Source of the DNA: Granulosicoccus sp.
Lineage (GTDB): Bacteria; Pseudomonadota; Gammaproteobacteria; Granulosicoccales; Granulosicoccaceae
DNA length: 64,000 nt
Direction: 5' to 3'
Assembly (NCBI GenBank): GCA_020627685.1
Contig: JAHDGK010000018.1
Location: 1 to 64,000 of the forward strand
The position numbers were made by a program, and so were the translations under genes. The notes beneath the pieces are model-generated. The model did no database searches. It saw only the letters and a program-made list of their open reading frames with translations, and was not told the DNA's origin. Position 1 is the stretch's first letter; each line of letters starts with the position of its first letter. Shown here in pieces: positions 56,526 through 64,000 of this stretch.

Positions 56526-57689
56526 ATGTTTAACTCAGGGATGCATTTCTCATTAGGAGAGGATATCGAAGCCTTACGGGATTCAGTTGCCCGTTTTGCG
56601 CGCGATGAAATAGCGCCACGAGCAGCCGAGATAGATCGTAGCAATGACTTTCCAATGGATTTATGGAAGTCAATGGGCGACTTGGGCCTTCACGGCATTA
56701 CAGTTCCAGAAGCAGATGGTGGTTTGGGGATGGGCTATTTGGCCCATTGCGTAGCCATCGAAGAAATCAGTCGCGCCAGTGCTTCGGTTGGATTGTCATA
56801 CGGGGCGCATTCCAATTTGTGCGTTAATCAAATTAGACGCAATGGCAACGATGAACAAAAAGCCAAGTATCTGCCGGGTCTCATTGCAGGCACGCAGGTA
56901 GGTGCACTTGCCATGTCTGAGCCGGGTTCAGGTTCTGATGTTGTATCAATGAAGCTTAATGCCAAGAAAGAGGGCGATGACTACGTTCTGACTGGCAATA
57001 AAATGTGGATAACAAACGGCCCGGACGCTGACGTCTTGGTGGTGTACGCCAAAACCGATCCTGCCGCTGCAGCCAGAGGCATTACCGCATTTATCATTGA
57101 GCGTGGAATGGATGGGTTTAGCACATCCCCGAAACTCGATAAATTAGGTATGCGGGGCTCAAATACCTGTGAACTTGTGTTTGATAATTGTCGTGTTCCA
57201 GCAGCCAATGTGTTGGGCGCCGAAGGTCGCGGGGTTAATGTTCTGATGTCAGGGCTAGACTACGAGCGAGTTGTCTTGGCCGGTGGCCCGGTTGGGATTA
57301 TGGCAGCCTGCCTCGATGTGGTGATGCCATACGTACACGAGCGTAAGCAATTCGGCCAAGCCATTGGTGAGTTTCAACTCATGCAGGGCAAACTTGCTGA
57401 TATGTATTCAACAACCAGTGCCTGCCGCGCATACGTGTATGCGGTAGCGGCTGCGTGCGATAGGGGCGAGACCACACGCAAAGATGCAGCGGGCTGTATT
57501 CTTTATTCGGCCGAGAAAGCAACTTGGTGTGCTCTGGAGGCTATTCAAACGCTGGGTGGAAACGGCTATATCAATGACTACCCGACCGGCAGGCTCTTGC
57601 GAGATGCAAAGCTCTATGAAATCGGCGCAGGTACCAGTGAAATTCGTCGTATGTTGATTGGTCGCGAACTTTTTGCAGAAACCTCGTGA
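56526..57689 (+). CDS. ivd: Isovaleryl-CoA dehydrogenase
   Basis: 387 aa from the ATG at 56526; an in-frame TTG two codons upstream is less likely since AGGA is 8 bp from the ATG. Acyl-CoA dehydrogenase family. The catalytic Glu is in [14 protein letters not shown], and the usual family base site reads [12 protein letters not shown], with Gly where most ACADs have Glu. This pair of features is diagnostic of isovaleryl-CoA dehydrogenase (liuA). Step three of leucine degradation. Its TGA overlaps the GTG of the next gene. Confidence 0.93.
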   Translation: MFNSGMHFSLGEDIEALRDSVARFARDEIAPRAAEIDRSNDFPMDLWKSMGDLGLHGITVPEADGGLGMGYLAHCVAIEEISRASASVGLSYGAHSNLCVNQIRRNGNDEQKAKYLPGLIAGTQVGALAMSEPGSGSDVVSMKLNAKKEGDDYVLTGNKMWITNGPDADVLVVYAKTDPAAAARGITAFIIERGMDGFSTSPKLDKLGMRGSNTCELVFDNCRVPAANVLGAEGRGVNVLMSGLDYERVVLAGGPVGIMAACLDVVMPYVHERKQFGQAIGEFQLMQGKLADMYSTTSACRAYVYAVAAACDRGETTRKDAAGCILYSAEKATWCALEAIQTLGGNGYINDYPTGRLLRDAKLYEIGAGTSEIRRMLIGRELFAETS

Positions 57690-59290
57690 AGCTAAGCTCA
57701 AGCATTAATCGCAATAGCGATGACTACACAAACAATCGTAATGCGCTGCTAACTAGCATCGACGAAGTTGAAAGTGCTGCGGCCAGCATTGCACTGGGCG
57801 GAAGTGAGCGAACCCGAGAAAGGCACATATCTCGAGGTAAGCTGCTGCCGCGTGAACGCATTTCTCGTTTGATTGATCCAGGCAGTGCATTTTTAGAAAT
57901 TGGACTATTCGCCGGTTGGAATCACTATGACAATGAGGTGCCGAGTGCGGGCGTCATTGCAGGGGTAGCGCCTGTCTGCGGCATCGATTGCATGATTATC
58001 TGCAACGATGCCACGGTGAAAGGCGGTACGTATTTCCCGCTTACCGTGAAAAAGCATTTACGAGCTCAAGCCATTGCAGAACAAAACGAGCTGCCGTGCA
58101 TATATCTAGTCGATAGTGGCGGCGCCAATTTACCCAATCAGGATGATGTCTTTCCTGACAGAGAACATTTTGGTCGTATCTTCTTCAACCAAGCATCCAT
58201 GTCTGCCAAGGGTATTGCACAGATTGCTGTCGTAATGGGGTCTTGTACTGCCGGAGGAGCCTACGTCCCCGCGATGTCTGATCAAACCATCATTGTTCGA
58301 GAACAGGGCACGATATTTCTTGCCGGGCCACCGCTGGTTAAAGCGGCAACCGGTGAAGAAGTCTCCGCCGAAGTGTTAGGTGGAGGGGATACACATACGC
58401 GTTTGTCCGGTGTGGCAGATCATCTGGCTGAGGACGACACGCATGCATTGGCCTTAGCCCGTGATTGTATTGCATCATTAAATAAAGCCAAGCCTGGCAC
58501 TGTGCAGCTGCGCCCTGTCCGAGATCCTCTCTATGACGCAGAGGAGCTTTTAGGGATCATTCCGGCAGACGCTAAGAAACCGTTTGATGTGCATGACGTT
58601 ATTGCACGCATTGTTGATGCTTCTGAGTTTGATGAATTTAAACCGGCTTATGGTTCTACGCTGGTTACAGGCTTTGCCCATATCATGGGTATGCCTGTGG
58701 GTATCATCGCAAACAACGGTGTGTTGTTCTCCGAAAGTGCGGTTAAAGGTGCGCACTTCGTTGAGTTGTGTTGTCAGCGTAAAATCCCATTGGTTTTTCT
58801 GCAGAACATTACCGGGTTTATGGTGGGGCAAGCTGCGGAAGCTGGGGGGATCGCCAAGCATGGGGCCAAGCTTGTTATGGCTGTCAGTAATGCTGCTGTG
58901 CCTAAAATAACCCTCATCATTGGTGGCTCTTACGGAGCCGGTAATTATGGTATGTGCGGGCGGGCTTACGACCCCAGGTTCTTATGGATGTGGCCCAATG
59001 CGCGTATATCTGTGATGGGTGGTGAGCAAGCGGCAGACGTCCTTGTCTCTGTTCAAGAGGCAGGAATACGACGAGCAGGCAAACCGTTTGGCGAGAAAGA
59101 AAGACAAGCCATTCGACAACCTTATGTTGAACAATTTGATGCGCAGTCGCGGCCACTCTATGCATCATCTCGATTATGGGACGACGGTATTATTGATCCC
59201 CGAAAAACACGTGATGTATTGGCTTTGAGCTTATCGGCCAGTCTGAATGCACCCATACCGGAGACTCGCTTCGGCGTGTTCAGGATGTAA
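57686..59290 (+). CDS. mccB: Methylcrotonyl-CoA carboxylase, carboxyltransferase (beta) subunit
   Basis: 534 aa from GTG, overlapping ivd by 4 bp. Carboxyltransferase domains with [15 protein letters not shown] and [38 protein letters not shown], the MCC/PCC beta type; size and gene order (liuB) favour MCC. It carboxylates 3-methylcrotonyl-CoA with the alpha subunit. Confidence 0.95.
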   Translation: MKLSSSINRNSDDYTNNRNALLTSIDEVESAAASIALGGSERTRERHISRGKLLPRERISRLIDPGSAFLEIGLFAGWNHYDNEVPSAGVIAGVAPVCGIDCMIICNDATVKGGTYFPLTVKKHLRAQAIAEQNELPCIYLVDSGGANLPNQDDVFPDREHFGRIFFNQASMSAKGIAQIAVVMGSCTAGGAYVPAMSDQTIIVREQGTIFLAGPPLVKAATGEEVSAEVLGGGDTHTRLSGVADHLAEDDTHALALARDCIASLNKAKPGTVQLRPVRDPLYDAEELLGIIPADAKKPFDVHDVIARIVDASEFDEFKPAYGSTLVTGFAHIMGMPVGIIANNGVLFSESAVKGAHFVELCCQRKIPLVFLQNITGFMVGQAAEAGGIAKHGAKLVMAVSNAAVPKITLIIGGSYGAGNYGMCGRAYDPRFLWMWPNARISVMGGEQAADVLVSVQEAGIRRAGKPFGEKERQAIRQPYVEQFDAQSRPLYASSRLWDDGIIDPRKTRDVLALSLSASLNAPIPETRFGVFRM

Positions 59291-59293
59291 GCA

Positions 59294-61297
59294 ATGATAA
59301 AAACACTACTCATTGCCAACCGCGGTGAAATTGCCTGCCGTGTTATTCGAAGTGCAAAGAAGCTGGGTATGAATACGGTGGCTGTGTATTCAACAGCCGA
59401 TAGAAACGCGCAGCATGTTAAGCAGGCCGATCAAGCGGTTTGTGTAGGGCCAGCGCTTGCCTCTGAAAGCTACTTATCCATAAACGCAATTATCGATGCG
59501 GCCAAGAAAACAGGCGCCGATGCCATTCATCCCGGCTATGGTTTCTTGTCAGAAAACCCCGAATTTGTAGATGCCTGCGTTGCCAATGGTATTTGTTTCG
59601 TCGGTCCTTCTGCTGCCGCCATGCGCGCAATGGGGCGAAAGGATGCCGCCAAACTGCTGATGGAAAAAGCGGGTGTGCCAGTGGTGCCCGGCTATCATGG
59701 TGAAAATCAGGATCCAGAGTTTCTAGCAGAGCAGGCTCTTGAAATTGGGTATCCGGTACTCATAAAAGCACGGTCTGGGGGTGGTGGCAAAGGTATGAGA
59801 CGAGTCGATGATGCGCATGATTTTGCTGCAAGTCTCGAATCGGCTCAACGAGAGGCGCAGGCAAGTTTTAGCGATGCGCATGTGTTGATTGAAAAATACG
59901 TATCCAAGCCCAGACACATCGAAGTGCAGGTCTTTGGTGATTCTCACGGTAACGTTGTGCATTTGTTCGAGCGCGACTGCTCGTTGCAGCGGCGACATCA
60001 AAAGGTGATAGAAGAAGCGCCTGCTCCGGGTATGACCGACGATGTGCGACAAGCGATGACGCAAGCGGCTGTAACGGCGGCGCGCGCTATCGACTACGAA
60101 GGCGCCGGAACCATAGAGTTTATTGTCGATGGCAGCGCAGGGCTTCGCACAGACGGTTTCTGGTTCATGGAGATGAACACTCGGTTGCAGGTGGAGCATC
60201 CCGTTACTGAGGCCATAACAGGTGTTGATCTTGTTGAGTGGCAGTTGCAGGCAGCGTCGGGTGGTGAAATACCCAAAAGGCAAGAGGAGCTGACAATACA
60301 GGGGCATTCCGTAGAGGCTCGCCTATACGCAGAAGACCCGGTTGCAGGTTTTTTACCCGCCACAGGACGCCTGCAATATCTTGATTTCGCACGTTCCGGT
60401 CGAGTGGATAGCGGGGTGGTGGAAGGAGACGAAATACTCCCTTACTACGATCCTCTATTGGCCAAGTTGATAACGCACTCTGCTGACAGGCTGTCGGCTT
60501 TCCGAACTCTCGCTGATCAGCTAGCAACTTCAAAAGTATTAGGGACAAAAACAAATCGCGAGTTTCTATGGCGTTTGTTAAGTCATGATGAAGTTTGCAG
60601 TGGCGATTTCGACACCTCCTTTATCGACGTAAATTTACAGAGTCTGATTGAACAGACGAATGAGGCACGTTTGATTGCGGTGGCCTGCCATGAGCTAATT
60701 AACCCGTCAGCGCTCGGCGGCGCGGATGAACCCACTACTCTGGCCACTGCTCGACAATTAGGTTGCTGGCAGATATGGGGGAGTTGTGAGCGGTGTATTG
60801 AAGTAGAGATCGACGATGTTGCTCATACCCTTAGGGCGATTGAAAGTGATAAAGACGATGGCTGGGTCATTCACAGCGACAGTATCGATAATTATCCAAA
60901 AGCTGGCGTGCACATTAAGCGTTTGTCTTTCACTCGTAGCATCATCGACGGGGTTGAATGTCCGGTTTGCGTTGTGCCCACCGATGAGCAGATTCACGTG
61001 CAAATTGGCGCGCAATCGGCCTCGTATGGGCGGGTGGTTTCGGGCGCGGGCTTGTCATCGGGTAAGACAGACGATGCGATTATTGCACCCATGCCCGGTC
61101 GAATCGTGGCGGTTCACTGCAATGTTGGCGATGCTGTGTCTGCCGGTCAGGCTTTGATCAGCATGGAGGCTATGAAAATGGAGCAGGATTTATGCGCCTC
61201 TAAAGAGGGTGTGGTCGAAATTCTGGCTGTCGCCGCTGGGGATCAAGTGGCTCAGGGCGACGAGTTGCTGAGATTGGCCCCAGACCCGGATGCTTAA
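59294..61297 (+). CDS. mccA: Methylcrotonyl-CoA carboxylase, biotin (alpha) subunit
   Basis: 667 aa. Biotin carboxylase part: LIANRGEIACRVIRSAKKLG, HPGYGFLSENPEF, ARSGGGGKGMRRV and ERDCSLQRRHQKVIEEAPAP, FMEMNTRLQVEHPVTE. The C-terminal biotinyl domain has EAMKMEQ with Lys628 as the biotin site. Last of the operon ivd-mccB-mccA. The enoyl-CoA hydratase (liuC) and HMG-CoA lyase (liuE) genes usually nearby are not in this window. Confidence 0.95.
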   Translation: MIKTLLIANRGEIACRVIRSAKKLGMNTVAVYSTADRNAQHVKQADQAVCVGPALASESYLSINAIIDAAKKTGADAIHPGYGFLSENPEFVDACVANGICFVGPSAAAMRAMGRKDAAKLLMEKAGVPVVPGYHGENQDPEFLAEQALEIGYPVLIKARSGGGGKGMRRVDDAHDFAASLESAQREAQASFSDAHVLIEKYVSKPRHIEVQVFGDSHGNVVHLFERDCSLQRRHQKVIEEAPAPGMTDDVRQAMTQAAVTAARAIDYEGAGTIEFIVDGSAGLRTDGFWFMEMNTRLQVEHPVTEAITGVDLVEWQLQAASGGEIPKRQEELTIQGHSVEARLYAEDPVAGFLPATGRLQYLDFARSGRVDSGVVEGDEILPYYDPLLAKLITHSADRLSAFRTLADQLATSKVLGTKTNREFLWRLLSHDEVCSGDFDTSFIDVNLQSLIEQTNEARLIAVACHELINPSALGGADEPTTLATARQLGCWQIWGSCERCIEVEIDDVAHTLRAIESDKDDGWVIHSDSIDNYPKAGVHIKRLSFTRSIIDGVECPVCVVPTDEQIHVQIGAQSASYGRVVSGAGLSSGKTDDAIIAPMPGRIVAVHCNVGDAVSAGQALISMEAMKMEQDLCASKEGVVEILAVAAGDQVAQGDELLRLAPDPDA

Positions 61298-61319
61298 AAG
61301 CTATTTTCGCGACAAATAC

Positions 61320-61348
61320 TTGACTGTTATTCACATCGGCATTGCTAT
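61320..61348 (+). promoter_or_regulatory. Possible promoter for rimP-nusA-infB
   Basis: TTGACT (61320) and TGCTAT (61343) with 17 bp spacer. An alternative TATACT lies at 61416 after the small inverted repeat CTGGCG / CGCCAG (61392-61410). Because metY is 15 kb away the operon must have its own promoter in this 315 bp gap. Confidence 0.3.
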
Positions 61349-61532
61349 TGCAGCATCGATCAGACGAGTATGAACAGTAGTGGTTACAACACTGGCGGCT
61401 AGTTCGCCAGACTGTTATACTTAGTGGATTAGTTAGCAGCGAACTCCCTTTGCAAGTGTTTCTCTTGCGGATAGTAGCGGTGCTTAGGTGAGCAATCCGT
61501 ATCTGCTCACAGAGTCAGTCATAAGAATTTTT

Positions 61533-61557
61533 AAAAGGCTCCGTACGGAGCCTTTTT
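61533..61557 (+). terminator. Intrinsic terminator upstream of rimP
   Basis: A perfect palindrome, AAAAGGCTCCG / CGGAGCCTTTT, with T-run, 235 bp after mccA and 56 bp before rimP. It ends the leucine operon, or is an attenuator in the rimP leader if the promoter lies upstream of it. Confidence 0.85.
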
Positions 61558-61612
61558 CTTTGGTTAATCGGTTTTTTTAGTTTTAGTCGTTCTTTTTTCA
61601 AGGTTTTAGTTT

Positions 61613-62071
61613 ATGCAACGAGCCAGCGCTCCAGTCGTACAAGTGATCGAACCGGTAGTCACCGGGCTCGGCTACGAGCTTGTGGGCGCAGAATTCGGCC
61701 AGGCAGAAAACGGAACCACTTTACGGGTCTACATCGATAAGCCGGAAGGCATTGTCATGGAAGATTGTGCGGCCGTCAGTCGCCAGCTTAATGCAGTTCT
61801 GGATGTTGAAGACACGATTAAAAGTGCCTACTTACTGGAGGTTTCTTCCCCCGGCGTCGACCGCCCTCTGTTTACAGAGGCGCACTTTGCCGAGCAGATT
61901 GGTGAAGAGGTTCGGGTACGAATGGCCGATGGTGTCAACGGTCGCAGAAACTTTAAAGGCGAGCTAATCGCTGTGAAAGATGGCATTGCGACGGTTGAAG
62001 TGGACGGGATCGACTACGATTTACCTGTTGTTGATGTTGAACAAGCTCACGTGAAAGGACGTCTTCCTTAG
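61613..62071 (+). CDS. rimP: Ribosome maturation factor RimP
   Basis: 152 aa. Two-domain RimP: VTGLGYELVGAEFGQAENGTTLRVYIDKPEGIVMEDCA and the signature LEVSSPGVDRPLF. It acts in 30S assembly. First gene of the rimP-nusA-infB operon, 75 bp before nusA. Confidence 0.96.
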   Translation: MQRASAPVVQVIEPVVTGLGYELVGAEFGQAENGTTLRVYIDKPEGIVMEDCAAVSRQLNAVLDVEDTIKSAYLLEVSSPGVDRPLFTEAHFAEQIGEEVRVRMADGVNGRRNFKGELIAVKDGIATVEVDGIDYDLPVVDVEQAHVKGRLP

Positions 62072-62146
62072 CGTGTTAGCGAAACGAATTAATTGTTTAT
62101 CAAGTGGGAGTGCATCTATGTACTTGCGAATTGAGGCTCACGGGCA

Positions 62147-63667
62147 ATGAGTAAAGATATACTGCTAGTCGTGGACGCTGTGTCCAACGAAAAAGGCGTT
62201 GATGAAGGCATCATCTTTGAAGCTTTGGAGGCGGCGCTCGCGTCTGCTACCCGAAAGCGGCACGGTGGTGACATCGAGGTTCGCGTCAAAATCGACCGGG
62301 CAACCGGCGACTACAACACCTACCGTTGTTGGGAAGTCGTCGCTGACGACGCCGAGATGGAATTCCCGCTGCGACAAATCACTATTTCTGCTGCGCAATA
62401 TGACGACCCAAGCCTCGAACTCGGTGGCTTCGTAGAAGAAGAAATCGAATCAGTAGATTTCGGCCGAATTGCTGCTCAAACAGCGAAACAGGTCATCGTA
62501 CAGAAAGTGCGTGAAGCTGAACGTGAAAGAGTCGTTGATGCTTATCGCGACCGCGTCGGTGAGTTGGTCATGGGTATTGTCAAGCGTCTAGAGCGTGGTG
62601 GGGTCTACCTGGACTTGGGATCCAACGCTGAAGCCTATATATCCCGCGAAGACATGATTCCTCGTGAAGCAGTGAGACCGGGCGATCGCCTACGTGGATA
62701 TTTACGCGAAGTGCGCAGTGAGCCACGTGGCCCACAGCTGTTCGTTACGCGTACAGCTCCTGAATTCCTTATCGAGTTGTTCAAGCTGGAAGTGCCTGAA
62801 GTGGGACAGGGCGTCATAGTGATTAACGGTGCAGCTCGTGATCCTAGCGCTCGCGCAAAGATCGCTGTGTCATCACTCGATCCTCGCTTGGATCCGGTGG
62901 GTGCGTGTGTTGGTATGCGTGGTTCGCGAGTTCAGACGGTTTCCAATGAATTGGCGGGCGAGCGAATCGATATCATTTTGCACAACGATAACCCGGCCCA
63001 GTTTGTTATCAACGCAATGGCGCCTGCAGAAGTTAAAGGCATCGTTGTCGACGAAGACAAGCGCAGCATGGATATCGCAGTAGAAAATGAAAAGCTGTCG
63101 TTGGCCATCGGACGTGGCGGTCAAAATGTACGGCTGGCCTCTGAGCTTACTGGCTGGACCCTCAACGTCATGGATGAGTCGGCGGCAGAAGAAAAGAGCG
63201 AAGAGGAATCCAAGGTCACGCTTCAAGCTTTCGTAGAACAGCTAGATGTTGACGAAGAAGTCGCTTTGATCCTAGTACAGGAAGGCTTCACAACAGTGGA
63301 AGAGGTGGCGTACGTGCCGCGTGACGAGCTGTTGGATATTGATGAATTTGAAGAAGAGATCGTTGATGAACTTCGTAGTCGTGCACAAGATGCTCTGTTG
63401 ACGAAGGCCATTGCGACTGAAGAAAAGCTGGGTGGCAATACGCCAACGGCAGAATTAATTGCTATGGAAGGCATGAACGAAGAGTTAGCACTGGAAATGG
63501 CAGGCCACGAAATCGTGACTGTTGACGATCTTGCAGACCAGTCAGTTGATGATCTGATGGTAGTGCAAGGTATGAACGAAGAATTAGCTGCAACGCTCAT
63601 CATGAAGGCAAGAGAAAGTTGGTTTGCTGAGGAAGAAGCCGAAGAGGCCACTGCAGCAGCAAAGTAA
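62147..63667 (+). CDS. nusA: Transcription termination/antitermination protein NusA
   Basis: 506 aa. The N-terminal RNAP-binding domain is followed by S1 ([29 protein letters not shown]), KH1 and KH2 ([44 protein letters not shown]). The C-terminal part has two acidic repeats each with GMNEELA, the AR1/AR2 arrangement of proteobacterial NusA. Binds RNAP and modulates pausing and termination. Confidence 0.97.
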   Translation: MSKDILLVVDAVSNEKGVDEGIIFEALEAALASATRKRHGGDIEVRVKIDRATGDYNTYRCWEVVADDAEMEFPLRQITISAAQYDDPSLELGGFVEEEIESVDFGRIAAQTAKQVIVQKVREAERERVVDAYRDRVGELVMGIVKRLERGGVYLDLGSNAEAYISREDMIPREAVRPGDRLRGYLREVRSEPRGPQLFVTRTAPEFLIELFKLEVPEVGQGVIVINGAARDPSARAKIAVSSLDPRLDPVGACVGMRGSRVQTVSNELAGERIDIILHNDNPAQFVINAMAPAEVKGIVVDEDKRSMDIAVENEKLSLAIGRGGQNVRLASELTGWTLNVMDESAAEEKSEEESKVTLQAFVEQLDVDEEVALILVQEGFTTVEEVAYVPRDELLDIDEFEEEIVDELRSRAQDALLTKAIATEEKLGGNTPTAELIAMEGMNEELALEMAGHEIVTVDDLADQSVDDLMVVQGMNEELAATLIMKARESWFAEEEAEEATAAAK

Positions 63668-63737
63668 GTCGGCATGTTTGATTGAACGCAGTACCTTCCG
63701 GGCAACCGGTTGTACGGGGAAAAGACAAGAGAAGCTA

Positions 63738-64000
63738 TGGCTGAAGTAACAGTAAAACAGCTCGCACAGGTAGTAGGTACGCCTATCGACAAGCTGCTCG
63801 AGCAGCTTTCCGATGCTGGCATTGCCAAGACCGGTGAAGGCGACATGATCTCCGATTCGGAGAAGCTGACACTGCTAACGCACCTTCGTGAGTCGCGAGG
63901 TCAGGCGGGCACGGGTGGTCCTGCGAAAAAGATTACGCTTAAGCGTAAGCGGGTTAGCGAGCTTAAAACTGATGCATCAGGACGACGCAAGGTTAATGTT
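63738..64000 (+). CDS. infB: Translation initiation factor IF-2, 5' end (partial)
   Basis: The frame is open from ATG at 63738 to the window edge (about 87 codons). The start MAEVTVKQLAQVVGTP and IDKLLEQLSDAGIAKTGEGDMISDSEK are the IF2_N domain. A second motif, KKITLKRKR, begins the linker. The rest lies outside the window. Confidence 0.95.

Noticed and set aside
62635-63846. Long minus-strand frames opposite nusA, with Ser-rich translation
   Set aside because: They are shadows of the acidic codons in NusA and have no family signature.

Overview
The window reads as one chromosomal stretch of a free-living, probably marine, aerobic gammaproteobacterium. The main support is conserved gene order: yhbY / rlmE-ftsH-folP-glmM-tpiA-secG-tRNA-Leu(GAG)-nuoABCDEFGHIJKLMN, then initiator tRNA-Met and, further on, rimP-nusA-infB. 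NuoC and NuoD are separate proteins and NuoG lacks the extra N7 cluster cysteines of enterobacteria. RNase J, a HiPIP and a tungsten-type aldehyde oxidoreductase also argue against an enteric relative. TTG and GTG starts are frequent. No phage, IS element, CRISPR array or rRNA was seen.

Region 1 (1-7.9 kb) is accessory. It holds a hypothetical gene, a DUF3015 exported protein, and two divergent gene sets: Asp/Glu racemase-like, sulfotransferase and enolase-superfamily enzyme leftward; ThuA-like and Gfo/Idh/MocA oxidoreductase rightward. Both face a 343 bp control region with two TGTACCA repeats exactly 30 bp apart. A di-haem peroxidase-family lipoprotein with a clear terminator follows.

Region 2 (8-23 kb) has an orphan winged-helix regulator with a degenerate receiver, RNase J, a CNNM/CorC-type membrane protein, a DUF808 membrane protein, an exported rhodanese, a HiPIP behind a candidate Fur box, and a 58-aa gene. 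Next come a ferredoxin / aldehyde:ferredoxin oxidoreductase / MoaD-like operon, DUF937 and YacL-like genes, an ABC ATPase plus a permease with a ~360-residue hydrophilic insert, and a two-component system.

Region 3 (23-44.5 kb) is the conserved housekeeping block: RNA modification and ribosome assembly, FtsH protease, folate, cell-wall precursor and glycolysis genes, SecG, tRNA-Leu and the complete 14-subunit complex I operon.

Region 4 (44.5-61.5 kb) contains an exostosin-like glycosyltransferase, initiator tRNA-Met with its own promoter and terminator, a CHASE4-like/GGDEF cyclase, a lipoprotein whose ribosome binding site lies in a predicted 12-bp stem, PhoX, a beta-hydroxyacid dehydrogenase, an Lrp/AsnC regulator, and an operon of indolepyruvate ferredoxin oxidoreductase-isovaleryl-CoA dehydrogenase-methylcrotonyl-CoA carboxylase beta and alpha. 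The operon looks like a leucine/2-keto-acid catabolic module. This ~15 kb separates metY from rimP-nusA-infB, which are adjacent in E. coli.

Region 5 (61.3-64 kb) is a terminator, then rimP, nusA and the 5' end of infB, cut by the window edge.
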